A DNA stretch of 64,000 nt from Agromyces protaetiae (GCF_030866785.1 NZ_CP133018.1:3100001-3164000), one strand, 5' to 3'. Numbered from the stretch's first letter, positions 9,069 through 18,323 are shown. Numbers and translations are program-made. Notes: generated by a model not told the origin, from the sequence alone.

Positions 9069-9467
9069 TTAGACGCGGCGACGCTTGGGCGGGCGGACAC
9101 CGTTGTGCGCCTGGGGCGTCACGTCGGTGATGCTGCCGACCTCGAGGCCAGCGGCCTGCAGCGAGCGGATCGCGGTCTCGCGGCCCGAGCCGGGGCCCTT
9201 GACGAAGACGTCGACCTTCTTCATGCCGTGCTCCTGCGCCTGACGCGCGGCCGACTCGGCCGCGAGCTGCGCGGCGAACGGGGTCGACTTGCGCGAGCCC
9301 TTGAAGCCGACGCCACCCGACGACGCCCAGCTGATCACGGCGCCGTTCGTGTCGGTGATCGACACGATGGTGTTGTTGAACGTCGACTTGATGTGGGCCT
9401 GGCCCACGGCGATGTTCTTCTTTTCCTTCTTGCGCGGCTTGCGAGTAGCCGCCTTGGGTGCTGCCAT
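9069..9467 (-). CDS. rpsK: 30S ribosomal protein uS11
   Basis: A 132-residue small-subunit platform protein. It has the conserved [18 protein letters not shown] followed by [19 protein letters not shown] and [18 protein letters not shown]. The C-terminus ends [11 protein letters not shown], the usual basic tail. It follows rpsM by 32 bp. Confidence 0.98.
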   Translation of the reverse strand: MAAPKAATRKPRKKEKKNIAVGQAHIKSTFNNTIVSITDTNGAVISWASSGGVGFKGSRKSTPFAAQLAAESAARQAQEHGMKKVDVFVKGPGSGRETAIRSLQAAGLEVGSITDVTPQAHNGVRPPKRRRV

Positions 9468-9499
9468 GTGTGAAATCTCCTAGATCTGGCGACAAGCGG

Positions 9500-9880
9500 T
9501 TACTTGCGGCCGGCCTTCTTCTTGCCGGCCACGGTGCGCTTCGGGCCCTTGCGGGTGCGAGCGTTGGTCTTGGTGCGCTGGCCGCGGACCGGGAGACCCC
9601 GGCGGTGGCGGATGCCCTCGTACGAGCCGATCTCGACCTTGCGACGGATGTCGGCGGCGACCTCGCGGCGGAGGTCACCCTCGACCTTGAAGTTGGCCTC
9701 GATGTAGTCGCGGAGCGCGACGAGCTGGTCGTCGCTGAGGTCCTTGACCCGGATGTTTCCGTCGATGCCGGTCTCCGCGAGCGTCTGCAGCGCACGAGTG
9801 CGGCCGACGCCGAAGATGTAGGTCAGTGCGATCTCCACGCGCTTCTCGCGCGGAATGTCGACTCCTGCCAGACGTGCCAT
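9500..9880 (-). CDS. rpsM: 30S ribosomal protein uS13
   Basis: A 126-residue head protein that contacts tRNA and the intersubunit bridge. [14 protein letters not shown] opens it, then [11 protein letters not shown] and [20 protein letters not shown]. The basic tail KKKAGRK is present. It follows rpmJ after a 162-bp gap that contains a terminator-like hairpin. Confidence 0.98.
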   Translation of the reverse strand: MARLAGVDIPREKRVEIALTYIFGVGRTRALQTLAETGIDGNIRVKDLSDDQLVALRDYIEANFKVEGDLRREVAADIRRKVEIGSYEGIRHRRGLPVRGQRTKTNARTRKGPKRTVAGKKKAGRK

Positions 9881-10011
9881 GTTGGCTTCTCCTGTGATGA
9901 GTGGAGGTGTGGAGCAACGCCGGTGCCCGGGCCTCCTCCCGAGGTGTCCCCCGCTCTCGCGGGTTCTGACGTTGCCGAGGTGTGTTCAGTTGTGTCGCGT
10001 GATGCACGAAA

Positions 10012-10036
10012 CGGATGCCTCCTCAGGAGGCATCCG
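10012..10036 (-). terminator. Hairpin directly after rpmJ
   Basis: CGGATGCCTCC and GGAGGCATCCG form an 11-bp perfect stem around TCA, seven bases after the rpmJ stop on the minus strand. TTTCG follows. It may partly terminate infA-rpmJ transcription before rpsM, or mark a processing site. The stem is built from the GAGGCATCCG word that recurs throughout the window. Confidence 0.55.
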
Positions 10037-10042
10037 GCTCGA

Positions 10043-10156
10043 CTAGCCCTGCCGCTGCTTGTGGCGGGGGTTCTCGCAGATCACCATGACGCGCCCGTGG
10101 CGGCGGATGACCTTGCACTTGTCGCAGATGCGCTTGACGCTGGGGTTGACCTTCAC
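10043..10156 (-). CDS. rpmJ: 50S ribosomal protein bL36
   Basis: A 37-residue protein from a GTG start ([15 protein letters not shown]...). It retains the zinc ligands of the C+ form: Cys11, Cys14, Cys27 and His32. It ends RHKQRQG. Position between infA and rpsM is the canonical one. Confidence 0.97.
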   Translation of the reverse strand: MKVNPSVKRICDKCKVIRRHGRVMVICENPRHKQRQG

Positions 10157-10226
10157 AGTCGGTTTCCTTCGATTCGCTGTCCTCGTACCCGCGGGATGCC
10201 GCGGGCCGTTACTTTCCGAACAGCCC

Positions 10227-10448
10227 TTACTTGTAGCGGTAGACGATCCGGCCGCGGGTCAGGTCGTACGGGCTCAGCTCCACGATCACGCGGTCCTCGG
10301 GGAGGATACGGATGTAGTGCTGGCGCATCTTGCCGGAGATGTGGGCGAGCACCTTGTGCCCGTTGGTCAGCTCCACGCGGAACATGGCGTTCGGAAGCGC
10401 TTCGATGACCGAGCCCTCGATCTCGATGACACCGTCTTTCTTGGCCAT
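10227..10448 (-). CDS. infA: Translation initiation factor IF-1
   Basis: A 73-residue S1/OB-fold protein that occupies the ribosomal A site during initiation. [20 protein letters not shown] opens it, followed by AHISGKMR and [13 protein letters not shown], nearly the invariant family sequence. The start at 10448 gives the standard length. map, its usual upstream partner in Actinobacteria, has been separated by the mannitol operon, so infA has its own leader of about 110 nt. Confidence 0.98.
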   Translation of the reverse strand: MAKKDGVIEIEGSVIEALPNAMFRVELTNGHKVLAHISGKMRQHYIRILPEDRVIVELSPYDLTRGRIVYRYK

Positions 10449-10564
10449 ACACTCACTATCGCTTGGGTTCGGGATGATCAGTCGTGCGATGGGTGTGCAC
10501 CGGGCCTTCGAGGCGCTGCCTGTCGAGGCATGCCAAAAGCACTGGCGCAACACACCAAGGGTCA

Positions 10565-10594
10565 ACTATAGGCGATTCCGGCTCGCTTCGCCAC
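10565..10594 (-). promoter_or_regulatory. Candidate promoter for infA-rpmJ-rpsM operon
   Basis: TATAGT on the minus strand (plus 10565-10570) is a good -10 box. The -35 17 bases upstream (TGGCGA) is poor. It lies in the 189-bp gap between the mtlD stop and infA, giving a leader near 110 nt. Since map is not adjacent, a promoter here is needed or the genes depend on readthrough from mtlD. Confidence 0.45.
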
Positions 10595-10637
10595 TCGGGT
10601 GCTATGGTTCGCGCCGCAACCGACCTGGACGCGACTG

Positions 10638-11807
10638 TCAGGCCCAGGTGCCGGCCAGTTCCTCTTGCGCGTCACGCACGAGCGTCTCGAGGCGCGGACG
10701 CAGCGGATGCCCCTCGTCGACGCCCATGACCTCGGCCACGAAGGCCGCGGCGTCGAGCTCGCCGAGCAGCCGGCGCAGCTCAAGGCTCTCCTCGTCGGAG
10801 GGCACGCGGAACCGCACCGCGGCCGCGATCGCGGCCAGGAGTCCGTCGACGGGCACGCCGCGGGCGGCGAGCCGCGCAGCGGGCTCGATGAACCGCTCCC
10901 TCCGCGAGAGCTTCCGCAGCGGCTGCCGGCCCACGCGCTCCACCGTGTCCGGCAGGTCGGGGTTCGCGAACCGCTCGAGGATACGCGCACGGTACGCCGC
11001 CTGCTCGTCGGCGGTGAACGCATGGTCGGCCACGATGAGGGCGGATGTCTCCTCCAGCACGCGCTCGACGGCGCGCCGCACGGCCGCGTCCGCGAGGGCG
11101 TCGCTGATGCGCTGGTGCCCGGCGATCGCGCCGAGGTAGGCGATCGACGCGTGGCCGGTGTTGACCGTGAAGAGTTTGCGCTCGATGTACGGCGCCAGGT
11201 CGTCGACGTAGTGGGCGCCCGGAATCTCGGGAGCACGGTCCCCGAACGGCGGGCGTTCGATCGCCCACTCGAAGAAGGTCTCGACCGTCACGTCCAGCCC
11301 CGCATCGGCCGGCTGGCCGGGCACGATGCGATCGACCGCGGTGTTCGCGAACACCGCACGCCTGGCGAGGCTCGCCCACTCTTCCGGGGTGGTCAGCGAG
11401 GCCATCTCGTCGCGCAGCACGTCGGTCGCGTTGATGGCGTTCTCACACGCCATGACGGCGATCGGCGGCAACTCGGCCGGGCGACCGCGGAGTCCCTCGA
11501 GGATGTGCGGGGCGATGTACCGCAGCACGCGCGGGCCGACCGCCGTGGTCACGACTCCGGCGGTCTCGAGCTCGGCGACCAGCCGCGGAGCATCCGTCGA
11601 GCTGTCGATCGCGCGGAAGCGATCGACGCGATGGTCGCGAGCACCCGGCCCCACCTCGTGCACCATGTAGTGGCCGGCGGTTTCGAGCCGCTCGATGAGC
11701 GGACGGTCCACATCGGCGAAGACGACGTCGTACCCGGCCTCGTGCAGCAGGAGCCCGACGAATCCGCGCCCGATGTTGCCCGCGCCGAAGTGGACCGCCG
11801 TCGTCAC
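10638..11807 (-). CDS. mtlD: Mannitol-1-phosphate 5-dehydrogenase
   Basis: Oxidises the mannitol-1-phosphate made by the PTS to fructose-6-phosphate using NAD. The 389 residues match the family. The N-terminal Rossmann motif is VHFGAGNIGRGFVG (5-18). The ERKLFTVNTGHASIAYLG block and the C-terminal RPRLETLVRDAQEEL are typical of the MtlD branch of polyol dehydrogenases. Its start overlaps the EIIA stop by four bases. It is the last gene of the mannitol operon. Confidence 0.96.
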   Translation of the reverse strand: MTTAVHFGAGNIGRGFVGLLLHEAGYDVVFADVDRPLIERLETAGHYMVHEVGPGARDHRVDRFRAIDSSTDAPRLVAELETAGVVTTAVGPRVLRYIAPHILEGLRGRPAELPPIAVMACENAINATDVLRDEMASLTTPEEWASLARRAVFANTAVDRIVPGQPADAGLDVTVETFFEWAIERPPFGDRAPEIPGAHYVDDLAPYIERKLFTVNTGHASIAYLGAIAGHQRISDALADAAVRRAVERVLEETSALIVADHAFTADEQAAYRARILERFANPDLPDTVERVGRQPLRKLSRRERFIEPAARLAARGVPVDGLLAAIAAAVRFRVPSDEESLELRRLLGELDAAAFVAEVMGVDEGHPLRPRLETLVRDAQEELAGTWA

Positions 11808-12241
11808 TCGTTGACCTCGGCCAGCAGGGCGGCGAGCTCGCCGGCGTCGCCGGCCGCGAGCAGCTTGGCGACCTCGTCCTCGTCCGAGAAGATCGTCGCG
11901 ATCTTGGCGAGGATGTCGAGGTGCTCGTTGCCGATGCCGGCGATGCCGACGACGAAGCGCACCTCTTCGCCCGACCAGTCGACCGGCTCGTCGTAGCGGA
12001 TGAAGGACAGCGCCGAGCGCTGGATCGCGTCCTTGGACTCATTGGTGCCGTGCGGGATCGCCAGGAAGTTGCCCATGAAGGTGGACACCGATCCCTCGCG
12101 CTCGAGCATCGAGTCGACGTAGTCGGGCCGGACGGCCCCGGCGTCGACGAGGATGGCGCCCGCCTCACGGATGGCGTCGTCACGCGAGGCGGCTCGGGCG
12201 ACGAGGCGCACGTCGCCGGGAGCGAGGATGGTGTCGGTCAT
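11804..12241 (-). CDS. mtlF: PTS mannitol-type EIIA component
   Basis: A 145-residue cytoplasmic EIIA of the fructose/mannitol family that carries phosphate from HPr to the EIIB domain. The phosphorylated residue is His64 in FLAIPHGTNE. The start MTDTILAPGD is chosen because conserved sequence begins there. It sits 26 bp after the EIICB gene and overlaps mtlD. Having EIIA separate from EIICB is the Gram-positive arrangement. Confidence 0.95.
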   Translation of the reverse strand: MTDTILAPGDVRLVARAASRDDAIREAGAILVDAGAVRPDYVDSMLEREGSVSTFMGNFLAIPHGTNESKDAIQRSALSFIRYDEPVDWSGEEVRFVVGIAGIGNEHLDILAKIATIFSDEDEVAKLLAAGDAGELAALLAEVNE

Positions 12242-12267
12242 GATGGTGTCCTTCCTGGCGATCCGCG

Positions 12268-13803
12268 TCAGCGGACGCCCTCGGATTCGAGCAGGTGCAC
12301 GATCTCGTCGTACTTCGGCGAGTTCATGAAGTTCTCCACGCTGATGTGGAGCGCGTTCGGCGACTGCTGCCTCGCGCGATCGGTGAGGTCCTGGTGGGTG
12401 ACGACGAGGTCGATGTCGTCCTTCAGGTTCGCGATCGCGGCGTTCGTGACGGTCACCGAGTCGACGCCGGCCTTCTTGATCTTGTTCCGCAGCACCGTCG
12501 CGCCCATCGCGCTCGAGCCCATGCCCGCGTCGCACGCGAACACGATCGTGTGGATCGGCTTGTGCTCGAACGCCGCCTGCTCGCCCTCGGCGACGAGGCC
12601 GGCGCCGTCGGCGACGCCCTCGGCCTGCAGGTTGCCCAGCACACTCGATTTCTTGCCCTTCGCAGCCTCGGTTGCGGCGATCGCGGCCGACAGGTCGCCG
12701 GCGTCCTCCTTGGCGAGGTCGCGCTTGCGGCTCGCACGCAGGATGATCGCGGAGATCGTGAACGACACCGCGGCGGCGATGACGACCGAGAGGATGACGC
12801 CGACGTAGCTGTCCTGCGCCGTCTGCAGCAGCACGGCGATGATCGAGCCGGGAGCGGCCGGAGCCCGAAGTCCCGAGTCGAACAGCACGTTGGTGGCGAC
12901 CCCCGCCATGCCGCCGCCGATGGCCGCGAAGACCAGCAGCGGCTTCATGAGCACGTACGGGAAGTAGATCTCGTGGATGCCGCCGAAGAACTGGATGATG
13001 ATCGCGCCGGGCGCGCTCGCCCGGGCCATCCCGACACCGAAGATGGCGAATGCGAGCAGGATGCCGAGCCCTGGGCCGGGGTTCGCCTCGATCAGGAACA
13101 GGATCGACTTGCCCGTCTCATCCGCCTGCTGCACGCCGAGCGGCGTGAAGACGCCGTGGTTGATCGCATTGTTCAGGAAGAGGATCTTGCCCGGCTCGAC
13201 GAGGATCGAGACGATGGGCAGCAGCCCGGCGAGCACAAGCCAGTTCACCGCGGTCTCAAGCCCGTTGCTGAGGAGTTCGACGGCGGGCGCGAACGCGTAG
13301 AAGCCGACGAGCGCGAGCAACAGCCCGAGGATGCCGGCCGAGAAGTTGTTGACCAGCATCTCGAAGCCGGCCTTGATCTTGCCCTCCCAGATCTTGTCGA
13401 CCTGCTTCATGAGCCACGCGGCGAGCGGGCCCATGATCATCGCGCCGATGAACATCGGAATGCCTGCGCCGACGATGACGCCCATGGTCGCGATGGTGCC
13501 GACGACGCCGCCCCGGGTGTCGTAGACCATGCGGCCACCCATGTTGGCGATCAGGAGCGGTAGCAGGTAGGTGATCATCGGGCCGACGAGGCCGATGTTC
13601 TCCGTCCCGTCGGGGCTGGGGAACCCTCCGATCTCGGGGATCGGGAGGATCGGGCTGTCCTCGATGAACAGCGCCGTGATGAATCCCCACGCGATGAACG
13701 CGGCGATGTTCGGCATGATCATGCCGCTCAGGAACGTTCCGAACCTCTGGACGGCGACGCGGGCTCCCCCTTGCCGCTTCGTGTCCGGTGACGACGTCGT
13801 CAT
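12268..13803 (-). CDS. mtlA: PTS mannitol-specific EIICB permease
   Basis: Membrane transporter that phosphorylates mannitol during uptake. The 511-residue product has an EIIC domain (about 15-345) with repeated hydrophobic segments and GGIHEIYFPYVLMKP, a mannitol EIIC signature. A linker follows, then an EIIB domain whose phospho-cysteine is Cys424 in FACDAGMGSSAMG. The ATG at 13803 is chosen over an upstream in-frame ATG because AGAGAGG precedes it. It lies 19 bp after ptsI. Confidence 0.95.
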   Translation of the reverse strand: MTTSSPDTKRQGGARVAVQRFGTFLSGMIMPNIAAFIAWGFITALFIEDSPILPIPEIGGFPSPDGTENIGLVGPMITYLLPLLIANMGGRMVYDTRGGVVGTIATMGVIVGAGIPMFIGAMIMGPLAAWLMKQVDKIWEGKIKAGFEMLVNNFSAGILGLLLALVGFYAFAPAVELLSNGLETAVNWLVLAGLLPIVSILVEPGKILFLNNAINHGVFTPLGVQQADETGKSILFLIEANPGPGLGILLAFAIFGVGMARASAPGAIIIQFFGGIHEIYFPYVLMKPLLVFAAIGGGMAGVATNVLFDSGLRAPAAPGSIIAVLLQTAQDSYVGVILSVVIAAAVSFTISAIILRASRKRDLAKEDAGDLSAAIAATEAAKGKKSSVLGNLQAEGVADGAGLVAEGEQAAFEHKPIHTIVFACDAGMGSSAMGATVLRNKIKKAGVDSVTVTNAAIANLKDDIDLVVTHQDLTDRARQQSPNALHISVENFMNSPKYDEIVHLLESEGVR

Positions 13804-13822
13804 CGTTGTGCCTCTCTGCAGG

Positions 13823-15508
13823 TCACGACGCGGTCTGCCGCGTCGGAGTGGTGACGGATTCGGCAGCCTCACGGGCCGCCTGCTTGGCTTCGGCCGCTCC
13901 CTCAGCGGCCAGAGCTGCCCGGGCGATCGCCTTCGCGTCGTCCAGGCCGTACCGCGCGAGGGAGGCGCGGACGTCTGCGAGTGCCGATGGTGACATCGAC
14001 AGGCTGGTGGCTCCGAGGCCGACGAGCACGACGGCCAGGAGCGGATCGGCCGCGGCTTCGCCGCAGATGCCGACGGGCTTGCCGGTCGTCTGCCCCGCTC
14101 GCCCGACCTCGTCGATGAGGCGGAGCACGGCGGGGTGCCACGGGTCCTGGAGGTTCGCGACCGTGCCGAGCAAGCGGTCGGCCGCCATCGTGTACTGCGT
14201 CAGGTCGTTCGTACCGATCGACGCGAAGGCCGCGATGTCGAGGACACGTTCGGCGGTGAGCGCCGCCGACGGCACCTCGATCATGACACCGGGGACGCGG
14301 ATGCCGAGTTCGGTCGCGAGCTCGGTGAAGTACCGCGTCTCCTCGACGGTCGCGATCATGGGGGCCATCACCCAGAGCTCGGCATCGGTGGCTGCGCCGG
14401 CCGCGGCGAGCGCGGTCAGCTGCTCACGCAGGATCGGCTCCGAGTGGCGGAGCGCACGGATGCCGCGGAGCCCGAGCGCGGGGTTCTCCTCGGGGGCGTC
14501 GTTGAGGAACGCGAGCGGCTTGTCGGCGCCGGCGTCGAGCACGCGCACGACGACCTTCTTCCCGGGGAACGCCTGGAGCAGGCGCGTGTACTGCTCCTGC
14601 TGCTCGGTGACGCTCGGGGCGCGATCGGCGTCGAGGAAGAGGAACTCGGTGCGGAACAGGCCGACGCCTTCTGCACCCAGCCGCACGGCCTCTGCGGCGC
14701 CGTCGGCGGACCCGAGGTTGGCGAGCAGCGGCACTGGCGTACCGTCGGCGAGCGCGCCCGGCGTCACCGGGCGGGTCGCGATTCGCTCGCGCTCGGCGAT
14801 GCGCTCGCGCGCCTCCCCGACCTGCACCAGGGTGGGATCGGCGATCACCACGTCGCGCTCGGCGTCGACGATCACGGAGTCGCCGTCGGCGAGCTCGGCG
14901 GCGCCCGCGGCGCCGACGACCGCGACGATGTTCTTCTCGCGCGCGAGGATCGCGGTGTGCGAGGTCGGGCCGCCGTCGATGGTCACGAGACCCAGTACCT
15001 GGCCGAGATCGAGTGTGGCCGTGTCGGCCGGCGCGAGGTCGCGTGCGACGAGCACGAACGGATGCCCCGGGCTGGGCACGCCCGGCGCCGGAAGCTTGAG
15101 CAGGTTCGCGACGACGCGCTGGGAGACGTCGTCGAGGTCGGCGGCGCGCTCCCCCATGTACCCGCCCATGCCGGCCAGCAGGTCGCGGAAGGAGGCGAAC
15201 GCCTCGTACACCGCGCGCTCGGCCGTCTTGCCGTCGGCGAGGCGTTTCACGACGTCGTCCATGAGCGTCGGGTCCTCGGCCATCATGGCCTGCGCCTCGA
15301 GGACGTCTTTGGCCGCCCCGCCGGCGCGCGCGCCGCGCCGCTGGAGGTCGTCGGCGACGACGGAGAGCGAGGCGCGTGCGCGCTCCTCCTCACGAGCGGG
15401 GTCGAGGTGACTCGGCCGGTCGACCGGCTCCGGCAGTGGATCCGCCATCCGTACGACCGGACCGACGGCGACGCCCTGCCCGATGCCGATGCCGTGGATC
15501 TCGTTCAC
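13823..15508 (-). CDS. ptsI: PTS enzyme I (phosphoenolpyruvate-protein phosphotransferase)
   Basis: Transfers phosphate from PEP to HPr, the first step of the PTS. The 561-residue protein has the active-site His184 in DGGPTSHTAILAR. PEP-binding blocks include GLFRTEFLFLD, FLNDAPEENPALGLRGIR and FASIGTNDLTQYTMAADR. The C-terminal GICGEAAADP motif carries the usual cysteine. It is embedded in the mannitol operon, so a general PTS gene is here tied to one sugar. Confidence 0.96.
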   Translation of the reverse strand: MNEIHGIGIGQGVAVGPVVRMADPLPEPVDRPSHLDPAREEERARASLSVVADDLQRRGARAGGAAKDVLEAQAMMAEDPTLMDDVVKRLADGKTAERAVYEAFASFRDLLAGMGGYMGERAADLDDVSQRVVANLLKLPAPGVPSPGHPFVLVARDLAPADTATLDLGQVLGLVTIDGGPTSHTAILAREKNIVAVVGAAGAAELADGDSVIVDAERDVVIADPTLVQVGEARERIAERERIATRPVTPGALADGTPVPLLANLGSADGAAEAVRLGAEGVGLFRTEFLFLDADRAPSVTEQQEQYTRLLQAFPGKKVVVRVLDAGADKPLAFLNDAPEENPALGLRGIRALRHSEPILREQLTALAAAGAATDAELWVMAPMIATVEETRYFTELATELGIRVPGVMIEVPSAALTAERVLDIAAFASIGTNDLTQYTMAADRLLGTVANLQDPWHPAVLRLIDEVGRAGQTTGKPVGICGEAAADPLLAVVLVGLGATSLSMSPSALADVRASLARYGLDDAKAIARAALAAEGAAEAKQAAREAAESVTTPTRQTAS

Positions 15509-15544
15509 GCTGACCTCCCGGTGGTGTCGGCGTACCGACCCTCG

Positions 15545-15841
15545 TTACTCGTCGTGGTCGGTGCTGAGCAGCTCGAGGAGCTCGTCCAGCACACGCTGTT
15601 CGTCGCCGCCGTCGACGACGAGGGTGACCTCGTCGCCGTGATCGATGCCCTGGGAGATGACGGCCAGGATGCTCGCCGCGTTGACGGGGGCACTGCCGTT
15701 CTTGGCGATCGTGACGGATGCGCCGGACGCGGCGGCCGCTTGGGTGAAGAGTTTGGCCGGCCTGGCGTGCAGGCCGTGCGTCGATCCGATCCGAACTGTG
15801 CGTTCCACCATGTTTCCGGTTCCCGTCGCTGTCGCTGGCAT
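15545..15841 (-). CDS. ptsH: Phosphocarrier protein HPr
   Basis: A 98-residue HPr that relays phosphate from EI to EIIA proteins. His25 in GLHARPAKL is the phosphorylation site. Ser57 in NAASILAV corresponds to the regulatory serine. The ATG at 15841 has GAGGGAACGG just upstream; an in-frame ATG ten codons later would give the more usual 88 residues, so the start is not settled. It lies 36 bp upstream of ptsI. Confidence 0.94.
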   Translation of the reverse strand: MPATATGTGNMVERTVRIGSTHGLHARPAKLFTQAAAASGASVTIAKNGSAPVNAASILAVISQGIDHGDEVTLVVDGGDEQRVLDELLELLSTDHDE

Positions 15842-15899
15842 CCGTTCCCTCGATCACCATAGCCCGCGGCCACGGCGCGCAGCGCCGCTTGACACGCGT

Positions 15900-16208
15900 T
15901 CACGATGCCGCTCCGTGGGTCTCGAGGGCGAGGTCGAGGGCTGCCCGGCCGTCGCCGGCGGCGACGGTCTCCGGCAGGATCGCGATCGGCACGGATGCCG
16001 CGTCGGCGAGCGCGCGCAGCTCGTGAAGCTGCGCGCCGAGGTGCGCCCCCACCAGCAGCACATCGGCGTCCTCGAGCTCGGTCGCGAGCTGGGACATGCT
16101 CGTCGGCCGGGCGTCGAGGGCGATGCCGCGCGAGGCGGCCGTGCGCCGGAGGCGGTGCGCCACGAACGTGCTCGATGCACCGGCGCCGCAGACCACGATC
16201 ACTCGCAT
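15900..16208 (-). CDS. PTS lactose/cellobiose-type EIIB component
   Basis: A 102-residue protein with the EIIB P-loop of the lactose/cellobiose family: MRVIVVCGAGASSTFVAHRL, with Cys7 as the predicted phosphocysteine. DADVLLVGAHLGAQ corresponds to the second conserved block. It has an AGGAGG ribosome binding site seven bases before the ATG and is the first gene of the mannitol operon. No matching EIIA or EIIC is nearby, so it may be a lone EIIB with a regulatory role, perhaps toward the divergent PRD regulator. Confidence 0.8.
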   Translation of the reverse strand: MRVIVVCGAGASSTFVAHRLRRTAASRGIALDARPTSMSQLATELEDADVLLVGAHLGAQLHELRALADAASVPIAILPETVAAGDGRAALDLALETHGAAS

Positions 16209-16373
16209 GCTCGCGCCTCCTCACCGGCCGCATCGCCCGCGCGGTGTCCATACCGCGATCGATTCGATCCTGGCCGCTCGCGCGGGGCGTCCGCCACCCG
16301 ATTCACTTCCGCACCCCCGGAAAACGCCAGCCGGATCGCCCCGCCGGGTCTGCACCGATGGTTGACTGGGGGC
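16209..16373. promoter_or_regulatory. Divergent promoter region of the mannitol PTS locus
   Basis: This 165-bp gap separates the divergent starts of the EIIB-led operon and its putative activator. It must hold both promoters and any activator site. Only a short CGGT/ACCG repeat around 16235 and partly symmetrical GATCGATTCGATC near 16258-16270 were seen. No convincing -35/-10 pair was found. Confidence 0.4.
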
Positions 16374-18323
16374 GTGGGCGAGCGATGGCAGCATCTCATC
16401 GACGACCTCATGCGCGTCGACGGCTGGACGACCGCAGCCCAGCTGGCCGACCGGCTCGGCGTCACCACGCGAACCGTCCGCTCCTGGGTCGCGACGGCCA
16501 ACGCAGCGGGCGAGCCTGCGGTGATCCGATCCGGCCCCGACGGATACCGCGTCGACCTCGCCGCCCTCGCCGCGCGCAGCGAGCGGCCGGCTGACCCCCG
16601 CGACCGCCCCGGCGGGCGGCAGGCGCTGCTGATCCGGCGCCTCGTCGACGCCGAAGACGGCGTGGACCTGTTCGAGACCGCGGCCGACCTGCACGTCAGC
16701 GAGTCGACGCTCGAGGGCGACCTCAGCCGCGTGCGCGCGAGACTCGACGGAACCGGACTCGCGCTCGATCGTCACGGCCCGATCCTGCGGCTCGCCGGCC
16801 CGGAAGCTGCACGGCGCCGGGTACTCGGCGAGCTCTTCCGCGAGGAATCGGCTCGCGGCCGGGTTGCGCTGGATGCGCTGCGCCGCAGGTTCCCGGCGCT
16901 TCCGGGGTTCCGCGACGCGCTCATCGCGGGGCTGGACGACGCGGGGTACGCCCCGAACGAGTACGCGATCGACGACGTGCTCCTGCACCTCGCGATCGCG
17001 GTCGACCGGGTCACCCGCGACCGCTCGCTCGACGAACGGCACGTTCACGAACCCGATGCCGATGCCGATGCCGATGCCGATGCCGATGCCGATGCCGATG
17101 CCGATGCCGATGCCACCGTGCCCGGCCGCGGAGCGGGCGACGACCCGATCGACGCACTGCTCGACGCGCTCGTCAGCGATCTGCTCGGGGTTCGGCTCCC
17201 GGCGGCCGACCTCGCACACCTCTCGCGCCTGACCCGGACCCGCGCCGCCACGCGACGCGTGGACACGGGCGACCCGCTGGTCTCGCCACGGGCGGCGCTC
17301 GTGCGCGGCATCGTGCGGCGCGCGGCATCCGAATACCTGGTGGACCTCACCGACGACGAGTTCATCGACCGGCTCGCGCTGCATGTCGACAACCTCGCGG
17401 CGCGCTCGGCCGACCGCGCGTTCTCGCGCAATCCGCTGACCGCGCAGATCAAATCCGCCTACCCCCTCATCTATGAGCTCGCGGTGTACGTCGCGAGCGA
17501 GCTCATGCGCACCGATGGCATCCGGGTCAACGACGACGAGATCGCGTACCTCGCCATGCACCTCGGCGCGCATCTGGATCGTCGCCGAGCGGCCGACGAG
17601 GTCAGCATCGCGATCGATGCGCCCGCGTATCACGACCTGCGTGACACGCTCGCGGCGCGCGTCGCCGAGACGGCCGGCGACGGCGTGTCGGTCACGCTCG
17701 CCGCATCGACGGATGTCTCGGCCGCCGACCTCGTCGTCGCGGTGGTGCCACCGGCCGTCCCGGTCCCGAGACTCGTCCTCGTGGCGCCGCTGCCGACGAC
17801 CGAGGACCTCGAGCGCGTGCGCGCCGAGGTGGTCTCGCTCCGCCGCGCACGGCGCACGGCGCGGCTCGCCGCGCGCTTGGCGGACACGATCGAGCCCGGG
17901 TTCTTCGTCCGCGGCATGCGCGGCCTCGACCGCGAGGACGTCATCCGGATGCTCGGCGAGCGCCTCATCGAAGGCGGGGCGGTCGACCGGGCCTATGTCG
18001 ACGGCGCGGTCGAGCGCGAGCGTATGTCGTCGACCGCGTTCGCCGACCACCTCGCGGTGCCGCACGCGATGACCATGAGTGCGCGACGCACGGCGATCGC
18101 CATCGCCGTCGACGACGTGGCGATCGACTGGGCCGGCACCCCCGTGCACGTGGTCGCGCTCATCGCGTTCGCCGACAGTGGTCGCGCCGAGTTCCAGGAG
18201 GTCTTCGATCAGTTCGTCGAGGCGTTCGCGGAGCGGGAGAACGTGCTGCGCCTCGTGCGCGGTGCGACCGACCACGCGGGGCTCGTCGCCGAGCTCGCCC
18301 GGCTGATGGAACCCGCGGCCTGA
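16374..18323 (+). CDS. mtlR: PRD-containing PTS transcriptional activator (MtlR/BglG type)
   Basis: A 649-residue multidomain regulator, probably controlling the divergent mannitol operon by phosphorylation. An N-terminal winged helix-turn-helix is seen (about 5-60: AQLADRLGVTTRTVRSWV), then a second HTH (about 90-150). Two PRD-like regions follow (about 170-300 and 310-405, with HVDNLAARS and AMHLGAHLD histidines). A degenerate EIIB-like region (about 405-500) lacks a cysteine. An EIIA domain completes it, with His564 in LAVPHAM. A 20-residue Asp-Ala repeat (228-247) lies in the first PRD region. GTG 16374 follows a TGGGGG sequence. Confidence 0.88.
   Translation: MGERWQHLIDDLMRVDGWTTAAQLADRLGVTTRTVRSWVATANAAGEPAVIRSGPDGYRVDLAALAARSERPADPRDRPGGRQALLIRRLVDAEDGVDLFETAADLHVSESTLEGDLSRVRARLDGTGLALDRHGPILRLAGPEAARRRVLGELFREESARGRVALDALRRRFPALPGFRDALIAGLDDAGYAPNEYAIDDVLLHLAIAVDRVTRDRSLDERHVHEPDADADADADADADADADADATVPGRGAGDDPIDALLDALVSDLLGVRLPAADLAHLSRLTRTRAATRRVDTGDPLVSPRAALVRGIVRRAASEYLVDLTDDEFIDRLALHVDNLAARSADRAFSRNPLTAQIKSAYPLIYELAVYVASELMRTDGIRVNDDEIAYLAMHLGAHLDRRRAADEVSIAIDAPAYHDLRDTLAARVAETAGDGVSVTLAASTDVSAADLVVAVVPPAVPVPRLVLVAPLPTTEDLERVRAEVVSLRRARRTARLAARLADTIEPGFFVRGMRGLDREDVIRMLGERLIEGGAVDRAYVDGAVERERMSSTAFADHLAVPHAMTMSARRTAIAIAVDDVAIDWAGTPVHVVALIAFADSGRAEFQEVFDQFVEAFAERENVLRLVRGATDHAGLVAELARLMEPAA
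17055..17114 (+). repeat. Ten-copy GATGCC microsatellite in mtlR
   Basis: Ten perfect copies of GATGCC encode ten Asp-Ala pairs in the regulator. Because the unit is two codons, slippage would change linker length without breaking the frame. Confidence 0.95.
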
